Shown here: in pieces, positions 1-5,258 of the stretch
How the letters are laid out: each line of letters opens with the position of its first letter
How positions within the stretch are numbered: the stretch's first letter is position 1
From: Alphaproteobacteria bacterium
GTDB taxonomy: Bacteria; Pseudomonadota; Alphaproteobacteria; Rs-D84
DNA: 6,596 bases
Reading direction: 5' to 3'
NCBI GenBank assembly: GCA_017964865.1
Contig: JAGCRE010000120.1
Coordinates: 1 to 6,596, forward strand
Program-made: the position numbers and the translations under genes
Notes under the pieces: model-generated
The model's input: the letters and a program-made list of their open reading frames with translations, nothing else
Databases searched by the model: none
What the model was told of the DNA's origin: nothing

Positions 1-1
1 A

Positions 2-688
2 CAAACATATCCAAATATGCTTTCTGAACAACCAAACAACGAACCGTCTTTACAGACACCGGCAACGCAGACTATTGCACAAATATCGTTAAATAATTGT
101 TCGCCAAACCGCGTTGTGCGTATGACCGATATTCCGGGAAATTCACCGATTGTGGGTGATATTCGCGTGACGTCTGACTTTGGCCCACGCAAGGCACCAA
201 TTGCCGGTGCAACATCGTGGCACAAGGGTATTGATATTTCTGTGCCGACGGGAACACCGGTATATGCAACTGCAAATGGAACGGTTGAATATATCGCAGA
301 CCAGGGCAACAAAGACGGTGGAAAATATATTCTTATCAAGCATGGGGATTCACGTTTTCGCACAGCATATTTTCATTTAAGCGATAATAATATTTTAAAG
401 GTTGGTGACACTGTGCGTGCGGGTGATTTGATTGGTAAAAGCGGAAATACTGGAAATTCCACAGGTCCACATCTGGATTATCGAATTTTCTATACGGCAC
501 CAAACAAAAGTTTTGGTTGGGGGGCGGACGCGATTGATCCATTGTGGGTTAAAAATTATCTTGAAACACAATATCGATTTGCAAGTCAAAGCGTGAAATC
601 GTGTTTGCATAATAAAAACAATTTCTGTGCGGGACAATCAAGTGTTAAACAAACGCCTCCGGAAACGTTACCCTGTGAAATAAAATAA
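2..688 (+). CDS. M23 (LytM-type) metallopeptidase, 5'-truncated by window edge
   Basis: Probable zinc endopeptidase that cuts peptidoglycan cross-bridges in the periplasm. Numbering from the first visible Met (base 17), the M23 domain spans roughly residues 45-160. It has H69xxxD73 in WHKGIDIS, the barrel strand TPVYATANGTV, H120 in YFHLS, and a final GPHLDYR motif at 150-156. The usual M23 ending is HxH; here the second His, normally a zinc ligand, is Asp154 (codon GAT, one base from CAT). The C-terminal tail (about 175-223) holds Cys196, 204 and 220, and with Cys28 could form disulfides outside the cytoplasm. The frame stays open to base 2 (Q-T-Y-P-N before Met). No Shine-Dalgarno precedes base 17 and no signal peptide is visible, so the true start probably lies upstream. 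The gene ends exactly against the stop of the convergent Smr gene. Family call is firm; activity is uncertain because of D154. Confidence 0.88.
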   Translation, partial: QTYPNMLSEQPNNEPSLQTPATQTIAQISLNNCSPNRVVRMTDIPGNSPIVGDIRVTSDFGPRKAPIAGATSWHKGIDISVPTGTPVYATANGTVEYIADQGNKDGGKYILIKHGDSRFRTAYFHLSDNNILKVGDTVRAGDLIGKSGNTGNSTGPHLDYRIFYTAPNKSFGWGADAIDPLWVKNYLETQYRFASQSVKSCLHNKNNFCAGQSSVKQTPPETLPCEIK

Positions 689-695
689 TTATTTT
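682..695. other. AT-only palindrome centred on abutting convergent stop codons
   Basis: The sequence AAAATAATTATTTT is a perfect 14-bp palindrome. Its centre falls between bases 688 and 689, where the M23 stop (TAA) meets the Smr stop (TTA on +). On + it is followed by more T residues. It is too weak to be a standard intrinsic terminator, but it is the only symmetric signal between two genes that share no spacer. Confidence 0.35.
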
Positions 696-1057
696 TTACG
701 TTTGAATTGCACAAAAAACGAACCGTTATTTACGGGTTTGTATTCCAGAATATATGGTGTTAAAACGCTTTCTTTTGCCCATTGTGGAAATAATTTATGC
801 AATATACCACTGGCCCCGGTAATAATTGTTGCGGTGCGTGCGGACGATGTCGCGGCCGACATAATGGTATCCCATGCCTGTTCAACCGTTTTCATATGCA
901 GGTCGATAACAATGTGATCTGGGGTTGGTTGTTCGGGCTTTGGTATTCGGGTTGATAATTTCAATTCACGACGAACACTGTGTTTGGTCGCCAAATCATC
1001 GGGGGTGTATTCAACCCCCGCCATTTGCAAGATATCATCGTCTGTTAATTGTTTCAT
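689..1057 (-). CDS. Small Smr-domain protein
   Basis: 122-residue protein whose C-terminal two thirds (about 50-120) match the Smr (small MutS-related) fold. It shows IDLH at 51-54, a helix with TVEQAWDTI, the TIITGASGILHKLFPQW segment at 77-93 (the TGxG-like loop) and a final VQFKRK strand. Stand-alone Smr proteins and the MutS2 C-terminus are nucleic-acid-binding nucleases in characterised cases; DNA or RNA cleavage here is inference. The usual DLHG is DLHM and the glycine loop is TGASG, so it is somewhat divergent. The N-terminal 45 residues are a charged, Pro-containing extension typical of proteobacterial Smr proteins. The ATG at 1057 has no Shine-Dalgarno; a promoter whose -10 ends 7 nt before the ATG suggests a leaderless mRNA. 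It is transcribed separately from rlpA because a terminator lies between them. Confidence 0.8.
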   Translation of the reverse strand: MKQLTDDDILQMAGVEYTPDDLATKHSVRRELKLSTRIPKPEQPTPDHIVIDLHMKTVEQAWDTIMSAATSSARTATIITGASGILHKLFPQWAKESVLTPYILEYKPVNNGSFFVQFKRKK

Positions 1058-1064
1058 ACGGTTT

Positions 1065-1092
1065 ATAATACAACATACATTTCATATTTCAA
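1065..1092 (-). promoter_or_regulatory. Sigma70-like promoter of the Smr gene (leaderless geometry)
   Basis: Read on -, TTGAAA (1087-1092), a 16-nt spacer and TATTAT (1065-1070) are followed by seven bases and the ATG at 1057. The predicted +1 falls on the base before the ATG or on its A. No Shine-Dalgarno is present. It lies just downstream of the rlpA terminator, as expected for an independent unit. Confidence 0.6.
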
Positions 1093-1101
1093 CGGTAATA
1101 A

Positions 1102-1123
1102 AAACGCCCCATTTGGGGCGTTT
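1102..1123 (-). terminator. Intrinsic terminator of rlpA
   Basis: A perfect 9-bp stem (AAACGCCCC / GGGGCGTTT) with a 4-nt loop is followed on - by a T-rich run (GTTTTTATT). It starts about 20 bp after the rlpA stop. The stem is symmetric, but the T-run is better on -, and no + gene ends here. Confidence 0.85.
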
Positions 1124-1142
1124 AATTTGAATGTAAGAGTGT

Positions 1143-2036
1143 TTAAATGCTGTCTGCATTAACCCAGCGACCGTTCTTTAACAGACCTGGAGCCATACCT
1201 TCGCTGGAACGCAATGCATCAATCACGCCACGTGCCTTGGCTGCATCAAGGTTTTCAATACGAACCTTGTACATATCGCCTTCGTGCACGACGGTTGCAT
1301 CGCCATATGCACGCATACGTTTTGCCAATGTTGTTGCACTGTCTTCGGCATAGAACGCAGCAACTTGGACACTGTAATCGCCCTTGGTTACAAGTGGGGC
1401 TGGCTGTGGTTGTGCTGCAACTGGGGCTGGTTGAACTTCGACCACCTGTTGTGGTGCTGGTTCAACAGAAACTGCTGCAACTGGTTCGCCAATTGTTGCC
1501 TTTTTAACAGCAATAGATTCATCTGGTAAAACCTGGATTTGAACCTTGGCATTGCCGGTCATACCGATACGTGCCGCGGCGGCCGGTGATAAATCCATAA
1601 TACGGGTATTAACAAATGGACCACGATTATTTACACGAACGATAACCGATTGCCCATTGTCCAAGTTTGTTACACGTGCGATTGTCGGCAATGGTAATGT
1701 TTTGCTGGTTGCGGCCATTTGGTTAATATCAAAAATTTCACCGTTGCTGGTTTTTGTTCCGTTTAATTCGGCCGGGATAATACCTGCAACACCAGTTTGA
1801 TTATATGTTAAATCTTCGACAGGAATATATTGAACATCATCAACCTTATACGCGTTACCAATATAGTACTTCGGTGCCGCCGCCATTAAATACGTTGTGT
1901 TCAATGATTGTGGTGCCTCAGCGGACAGAGTTTCTTCACCAAAACCGTCGCCATATCCGGCATTATTGGCGTTCTGGTTATTCATACAACCTGCCAAAAT
2001 TGCGGCCAGTGCCGCCAATGAAATCATTTTTTTCAT
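1143..2036 (-). CDS. rlpA: RlpA-type septal ring lipoprotein (DPBB + SPOR)
   Basis: 297-residue lipoprotein, probably in the outer membrane. A signal peptide (MKKMISLAALAAILAGC) ends in lipobox LAGC with the lipidated Cys17; +2 is Met, not Asp. The RlpA double-psi beta-barrel runs about 64-171, with NGEIFD at 99-103, TLPLPTIARVTNLDNGQSV and VRVNNRGPF. A Pro/Ala/Val/Gln linker (about 172-218) leads to a SPOR domain (219-295), which in this family binds denuded septal glycan. In Pseudomonas RlpA, a lytic transglycosylase, the key region carries E120, D123 and H131; here E100 and D103 are kept but the His position is Ser111, and the SWYGxxFHG segment is replaced by GIIPAELNG. It may therefore bind rather than cut glycan. 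I chose the ATG at 2036 over the upstream ATG at 2075 because AAGGAG sits 7 nt before it and the lipoprotein signal begins there. Confidence 0.92.
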   Translation of the reverse strand: MKKMISLAALAAILAGCMNNQNANNAGYGDGFGEETLSAEAPQSLNTTYLMAAAPKYYIGNAYKVDDVQYIPVEDLTYNQTGVAGIIPAELNGTKTSNGEIFDINQMAATSKTLPLPTIARVTNLDNGQSVIVRVNNRGPFVNTRIMDLSPAAAARIGMTGNAKVQIQVLPDESIAVKKATIGEPVAAVSVEPAPQQVVEVQPAPVAAQPQPAPLVTKGDYSVQVAAFYAEDSATTLAKRMRAYGDATVVHEGDMYKVRIENLDAAKARGVIDALRSSEGMAPGLLKNGRWVNADSI

Positions 2037-2043
2037 GATTGGA

Positions 2044-2049
2044 CTCCTT
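2044..2049 (-). promoter_or_regulatory. Strong Shine-Dalgarno of rlpA
   Basis: AAGGAG on - with a 7-nt spacer to the ATG at 2036. It is the strongest ribosome binding site in the window and fixes the rlpA start, excluding the ATG at 2075. Confidence 0.88.
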
Positions 2050-2065
2050 ACATTCTTATAAATGT

Positions 2066-2094
2066 ATTCTATCATATAAAAAGTCGGGTTTCAA
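2066..2094 (-). promoter_or_regulatory. Sigma70-like promoter of rlpA
   Basis: On -, TTGAAA (2089-2094), a 17-nt spacer and TAGAAT (2066-2071) lie in the 68-bp murJ-rlpA gap. The predicted +1 near 2059 gives a leader of about 23 nt that includes the AAGGAG site. The ATG at 2075 would lie upstream of this transcript. No terminator is seen after murJ, so read-through from murJ is also possible. Confidence 0.65.
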
Positions 2095-2104
2095 CTTTAT
2101 TTTA

Positions 2105-3580
2105 TTACTTTACTTTTCTATCAATGATATACGCAACGGGCAGGTAAAGTATTGCATAACCACAAATCGCCGCCCCCAGCATCCAAACAGACGTAATTGG
2201 CACAAAACTTAACGCAATGCCCAAAATGGCGGCAACAACGGCAAATAATGTAATTGCATGAAACGTTCGCTTGTCCGTATTCCAAAGGTTACGCTTGCGA
2301 CACGCACGTCCCAAAAGGAAGTTTTTAAGATAACCACTGACCACGACACCAATTGGAATCGCCAGATATCCAACAAACCAGAACAATCCCACATATATCA
2401 CCGATGCAACCCCCAATGACACCATACTGGTGCGGACCGGTGTTTTAACATCCTGGGTTGCGTATAATGTTTTGCTGTAAATCTGGCTTATCAGCATGGC
2501 GGGCAACACGAATACTTGAATCATAATTGCAACGGCAACCGCATGTGTCGATTGCGGTGTCCATGCACCATATTGGAACAGATATTTTATAATTGGTTCT
2601 GCCAATATGAACAAACCCGCCACACACGGCAAAATCAACATCATTGAACGACGCATAGACGAATTTTGTTGGATATGGACACTTCGCATATTATTTTCAG
2701 CCAACGCATTTGATATTGACGATATTAAAACTGTTCCGACCGCGAGTCCAATCATTGCAAACGGTAATTGAATAATGCGGTCGGCATAATACAGCCACGA
2801 AACGGCACCCGATTGCCAACTGGCGACCATTGTGCCAAGAATAATAGTAATCTGGTAAAAACCACTGCCTACGATACTGACCCCGAAACGGCCAAACATA
2901 CTGCGAACTTTTGGTGTCCATTTTGGTACAATCAATCGCAACCCAAAATGACGTCGCCGCACGCGTAACCATAAAATAAAGAACTGTAAAATCCCAGATA
3001 ACACAACTGTTGCCGCCATGATAAACAATGTGGTTGTTCCCGCCCCTAAATACATTGCTAACAATAATGCACCAATCAACATAATGTTTAATAACACCGG
3101 CATAAATGCCGCCAGCAAGAACCGCGAAAAAGCGTTTAAAACCGCCGATAAAAATGCCGAACCACATACGAATATGACATAAAAGAACATTATTCGGGCA
3201 ATTGTAACGGTCAATGCCATTTTACCGGGAACCTCGGAAAATCCGGGGGCCAACCCCCAAACAACCAACGGCATACATATTTCAAACAGTATGGTTAACC
3301 CCAACAACACCATCATCAACCATGAAAACACGTTTTTAGCAAAACTTTCATCGTGCTTGGAATCAGTATACATCGGGATAAAGATTGCAGACAACGCCCC
3401 TTCGCCCAACAAATCGCGGAACAGGTTTGGCAAACGGAAAGCCGCAAAAAATATGTCGGACAGTCGTCCCGCACCCAATACGCGTGCAATTAACATATCG
3501 CGAATAAAACCGAATACCCGACTTATGCCGGTCATTGCACCGACCCCGAAAATATGTTTGCCTAATTTCATAAGTTTCAT
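2105..3580 (-). CDS. murJ: Lipid II flippase MurJ (MviN)
   Basis: 491-residue polytopic inner-membrane protein of the MOP superfamily. It flips undecaprenyl-linked lipid II to the periplasmic face for peptidoglycan synthesis. The N-terminal signature is clear: SRVFGFIRD (R21, R27, D28), GAGRLSDIFFAAFRLPNLFRD (D42, R49, R55) and EGALSAIFIP (E60). These align with E. coli R18, R24, D25, D39, K46, R52 and E57. The WLYYADRIIQLP segment holds D267 and R268, matching E. coli D269 and R270; the following E273 is Gln here. Many hydrophobic segments of about 20 residues continue to the end, as expected for about 14 helices, and the length is near family norm. Start: the ATG at 3580 has only a weak AAAGG. 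The ATG at 3571 (Met4) lies 7 nt after a perfect TATAAT and would give exactly E. coli numbering (R18, R24). rlpA follows after 68 bp on the same strand. Confidence 0.95.
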   Translation of the reverse strand: MKLMKLGKHIFGVGAMTGISRVFGFIRDMLIARVLGAGRLSDIFFAAFRLPNLFRDLLGEGALSAIFIPMYTDSKHDESFAKNVFSWLMMVLLGLTILFEICMPLVVWGLAPGFSEVPGKMALTVTIARIMFFYVIFVCGSAFLSAVLNAFSRFLLAAFMPVLLNIMLIGALLLAMYLGAGTTTLFIMAATVVLSGILQFFILWLRVRRRHFGLRLIVPKWTPKVRSMFGRFGVSIVGSGFYQITIILGTMVASWQSGAVSWLYYADRIIQLPFAMIGLAVGTVLISSISNALAENNMRSVHIQQNSSMRRSMMLILPCVAGLFILAEPIIKYLFQYGAWTPQSTHAVAVAIMIQVFVLPAMLISQIYSKTLYATQDVKTPVRTSMVSLGVASVIYVGLFWFVGYLAIPIGVVVSGYLKNFLLGRACRKRNLWNTDKRTFHAITLFAVVAAILGIALSFVPITSVWMLGAAICGYAILYLPVAYIIDRKVK

Positions 3581-3586
3581 TATACT
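3558..3586 (+). promoter_or_regulatory. Sigma70-like promoter of bamD
   Basis: TTGCCT (3558-3563), a 17-nt spacer and TATACT (3581-3586). The predicted +1 near 3593 gives a leader of about 31 nt containing AGGA (3612-3615) 8 nt before the ATG. The -35 box lies inside the first murJ codons, and the -10 overlaps the murJ -10 on the other strand. Confidence 0.6.
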
Positions 3587-3608
3587 AACCTTTGAACTAT
3601 AAAATCAA
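3579..3608 (-). promoter_or_regulatory. Probable murJ promoter overlapping the murJ start
   Basis: On -, TTGATT (3603-3608), an 18-nt spacer and a perfect TATAAT (3579-3584), which runs into the ATG at 3580. Seven bases later is the ATG at 3571. This predicts a leaderless murJ mRNA starting at Met4. The alternative -10 TATAGT (3596-3601) has no good -35 at 16-18 nt and would give a leader of only about 9 nt. Confidence 0.5.
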
Positions 3609-3623
3609 GACAGGAATCAAGAT

Positions 3624-4346
3624 ATGAAAAAATTAATTGTGTTGTATTTGGCGACCGTTATGTTGGTGGGATGTGCGTCTGAAAACAAAATTGTTCCAGA
3701 ACAATCGTTACCAGAAATATATACCGAAGCGTATGCGGAATTTAACAAGGAACACTATGAAGAAGCAGCACAAAAATTTATTGTCGCTGAAACGCAATAC
3801 CCGGCCAGTCCCTGGGCGGCCGATGCACTGATTATGGCGGCATATTCGTACTATATGGACGATGATTTTGCGGGTGCAATAATGACAACAGATCGTTTTA
3901 TGCGTTTTCACCCCGGACTTGCAGATGTTCCATATGTATTATACCTGCGTGGAATGTGTCATTATCGCCAGGTCAGTGATGTTCGTCGTGAACCCGGGGA
4001 ATCGGTATATGCGTTGGCCCAGTTCCAGCAACTGGTTGAACGTTTTCCAAATTCAGAATACGCCAAAAACGCGAAAAATAAAATTATTATCCTGAAAAAC
4101 TATATTGCGGGAAAAATAATGTATGCGGCACGTCATGATATGGCAGCCCAGAATTGGCCAAGTGCAATTACACGTTTCCAATCAATAATCACCGATGCTG
4201 TCGAGACAGCCATGACGCCCGAGGCTTTATTCAGGTTGACCGAATGTTATACTGCGATTGGTTTGCCAGAACAATCGGCGGGTTACGCGGAAATGTTGCG
4301 TAAAAATTTTCCCGATAACGAATGGACAAAAAAATTAGATAAATAA
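3624..4346 (+). CDS. bamD: Outer membrane assembly lipoprotein BamD
   Basis: 240-residue lipoprotein of the BAM complex, which with BamA inserts beta-barrel proteins into the outer membrane. The signal peptide MKKLIVLYLATVMLVGC ends in lipobox LVGC (14-17). From about residue 30 to 235 it is a chain of TPR helices: an opening EIYTEAYAEFNKEHYEEAAQ, then SPWAADALIMAAYSYYMDDDFAGA, then YVLYLRGMCHY, the typical BamD stretch ALAQFQQLVERFPNSEYA, and a last repeat EALFRLTECYTAIGLPEQS. Length and repeat order match BamD (YfiO). AGGA at 3612-3615 supports the start. It is divergent from murJ, sharing an overlapping promoter zone, and is followed by a repeat-filled gap rather than an operon partner. 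No clear intrinsic terminator follows the stop. Confidence 0.94.
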   Translation: MKKLIVLYLATVMLVGCASENKIVPEQSLPEIYTEAYAEFNKEHYEEAAQKFIVAETQYPASPWAADALIMAAYSYYMDDDFAGAIMTTDRFMRFHPGLADVPYVLYLRGMCHYRQVSDVRREPGESVYALAQFQQLVERFPNSEYAKNAKNKIIILKNYIAGKIMYAARHDMAAQNWPSAITRFQSIITDAVETAMTPEALFRLTECYTAIGLPEQSAGYAEMLRKNFPDNEWTKKLDK

Positions 4347-4407
4347 ATTCCCAAATGTAGCACATGACTCTATTGGTTGGGATAAAAAATAAAGTATAAT
4401 TCTCTTT

Positions 4408-4507
4408 TGTCATCGCGAGTGATAACGTGGCGATCCAGTGATAATAATGCACGCACACAACGTGTGCGACATAATGACTGGATTGCTTCACTTCGTTCGC
4501 AATGACA
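4408..4507. repeat. 100-bp imperfect palindromic repeat element (CERSEAIQ type)
   Basis: The left arm, beginning TGTCATCGCGAGTGATAACG (4408-4439), pairs imperfectly with the right arm ending TTCGTTCGCAATGACA (4477-4507). Both arms keep TGTCAT(C/T)GCGA at the outer end and CGATCCAGT/CAATCCAGT at the inner end. Read on -, the right arm translates in one frame as CERSEAIQ, a peptide I recognise from spurious ORFs over a dispersed repeat of many bacterial genomes. A nested 7-bp hairpin occupies the middle. The family link is from memory; the inverted-repeat structure is visible directly. Confidence 0.75.
4452..4468. repeat. Perfect hairpin nested in the repeat element
   Basis: CGCACAC / GTGTGCG, 7 bp, with loop AAC. 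It sits near the centre of the 4408-4507 element, between the two long arms, so the RNA would form a long stem capped by this hairpin. There is no T-run after it, so it is not a standard terminator. Confidence 0.7.
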
Positions 4508-4526
4508 AAGAACTTGAATCAAAGCC

Positions 4527-4554
4527 GTCATCCCCGCGAAGACGGGAATCCATT
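4527..4554. repeat. Second dispersed repeat (GTCATCCCCGCGAAGACGGG type)
   Basis: GTCATCCCCGCGAAGACGGG followed by AATCCATT has the form of the widespread short repeat with imperfect complementary ATCCC / GGGAAT ends. In one minus-strand frame such repeats translate as WIPVFAGMT, as here. It stands 20 bp from the first repeat element, so two families share one 225-bp gap. The homology is recalled, not computed. Confidence 0.65.
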
Positions 4555-4571
4555 GCACCGCAGGGAATAAA

Positions 4572-5093
4572 TTAACTAAGTGATTTTGCAATTTCGCCAA
4601 TGTGTTTGTTGACGGTGTCGCGGTCTAACTTGGTTGCTTTGACCCCGGCTTCGCGGAACATATCAAATGAAATTTCTACCGTTTTACGCCAGTTGCATGG
4701 GTCGGATACCTTTGTTGCATTTGCCGCCGGTGCCATAAAATACACGCGTTTAATACCCGATTGAATTATTGCACGTGCACAGTCGGCACAGGGTGGTGTT
4801 GTTACGTATAATGTGCAACCCTTTAACGATGCACCAAAAAGGCACGCATTATAAACCGCGTTACGTTCTGCATGTTCATAGAACGCATATTTTATCGGCC
4901 GTTCCTGGCGTTTAGATTTCGTGTCGTCAACACCACGTGGAAAACCATTATACCCCTGGGAACGAATTTCTTTGTCGGGTCCAACGACGATACAGCCGAC
5001 CTTGGTACTCTGGTCTTTGGACCATGTAGAAACGTGCAACGCCATTTCCATAAAACGATAATTCCATTTGTTTGTAAATGCGGTTGATGACAT
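4572..5093 (-). CDS. dCMP deaminase family protein
   Basis: 173-residue cytosolic zinc enzyme of the cytidine/deoxycytidylate deaminase superfamily. It most likely converts dCMP to dUMP, the precursor for thymidylate synthesis. The H74-A-E76 motif (EHAERNAVYNA) supplies a zinc ligand and the proton-shuttling Glu, and P101-C102-A-D-C105 gives the two Cys ligands. The N-terminal WNYRFMEMALHVSTWSKDQSTKVGC and the GYNGFPRGVDD loop are the dCMP deaminase/ComEB pattern rather than tRNA adenosine deaminase. An extended insert with HAERNAVYNACLFG and a C-terminal helix fit the usual length of 150-190. The ATG at 5093 is chosen over the one at 5150: AAGGA precedes it by 5 nt, and a promoter -35 overlaps 5150. 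Another nucleotide specificity is possible. It stands alone, converging on bamD across the repeat gap. Confidence 0.88.
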   Translation of the reverse strand: MSSTAFTNKWNYRFMEMALHVSTWSKDQSTKVGCIVVGPDKEIRSQGYNGFPRGVDDTKSKRQERPIKYAFYEHAERNAVYNACLFGASLKGCTLYVTTPPCADCARAIIQSGIKRVYFMAPAANATKVSDPCNWRKTVEISFDMFREAGVKATKLDRDTVNKHIGEIAKSLS

Positions 5094-5098
5094 ATTTA

Positions 5099-5103
5099 TC
5101 CTT
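5099..5103 (-). promoter_or_regulatory. Shine-Dalgarno of the deaminase gene
   Basis: AAGGA on -, 5 nt before the ATG at 5093. It decides this start against the in-frame ATG at 5150, which has no such site. Confidence 0.75.
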
Positions 5104-5121
5104 TTATTTGTCGTAATATAA

Positions 5122-5150
5122 ATAATACACCATTTCCCCCCATTTTCCAA
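5122..5150 (-). promoter_or_regulatory. Sigma70-like promoter of the deaminase gene
   Basis: On -, TTGGAA (5145-5150), a 17-nt spacer and TATTAT (5122-5127). The predicted +1 near 5115 gives a leader of about 22 nt with the AAGGA site. The ATG at 5150 falls in the -35, so it cannot be the start on this transcript. Confidence 0.55.
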
Positions 5151-5223
5151 AACATTTGTTGGTTGTAGCGGAACGTTGGTTTAAAATCGGTGGGGTGGGG
5201 GATTTCTTTTTGTTAAAACCCAG

Positions 5224-5251
5224 TTGACAAAATTGTATTCAGTGATATATT
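5224..5251 (+). promoter_or_regulatory. Sigma70-like promoter of the radical SAM gene (leaderless geometry)
   Basis: A perfect TTGACA (5224-5229), a 16-nt spacer and TATATT (5246-5251) are followed by seven bases (GTTCGGT) and the ATG at 5259. The predicted +1 is at 5258 or 5259. The in-frame TTG at 5250 overlaps the -10 and would not be on the transcript. This is the best -35 in the window. Confidence 0.7.
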
Positions 5252-5258
5252 GTTCGGT

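Noticed and set aside
2037..2075. Longer rlpA start at ATG 2075
   Set aside because: It lies upstream of the predicted +1, lacks a Shine-Dalgarno and would bury the lipoprotein signal behind 13 extra residues.
2697..3167. 156-residue minus-strand ORF inside murJ
   Set aside because: Out-of-frame shadow of a clear membrane protein gene, with no ribosome binding site or family motif.
3589..3601. TATAGT as the murJ -10
   Set aside because: No acceptable -35 at 16-18 nt; the TTGATT/TATAAT pair fits better.
4349..4382. TCCCAA / TTGGGA inverted repeat as bamD terminator
   Set aside because: Only 6 bp with a 22-nt loop, and it is followed by A-rich rather than T-rich sequence.
4370..4600. 76-residue minus-strand ORF containing CERSEAIQ and WIPVFAGMT
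   Set aside because: These peptides are the known translation of dispersed non-coding repeats; the ORF also overlaps the deaminase end and has no ribosome binding site.
5094..5150. Longer deaminase start at ATG 5150
   Set aside because: It overlaps the promoter -35, has no Shine-Dalgarno, and the added 19 residues do not resemble the family.
5151..5223. Possible RiPP precursor peptide or riboswitch before the radical SAM gene
   Set aside because: No small ORF with a ribosome binding site, and the predicted mRNA has no leader to hold a riboswitch; only a weak 5-bp inverted repeat is seen.
5250..5258. TTG start for the radical SAM gene
   Set aside because: The TTG overlaps the -10 hexamer; the ATG three codons later fits the promoter.
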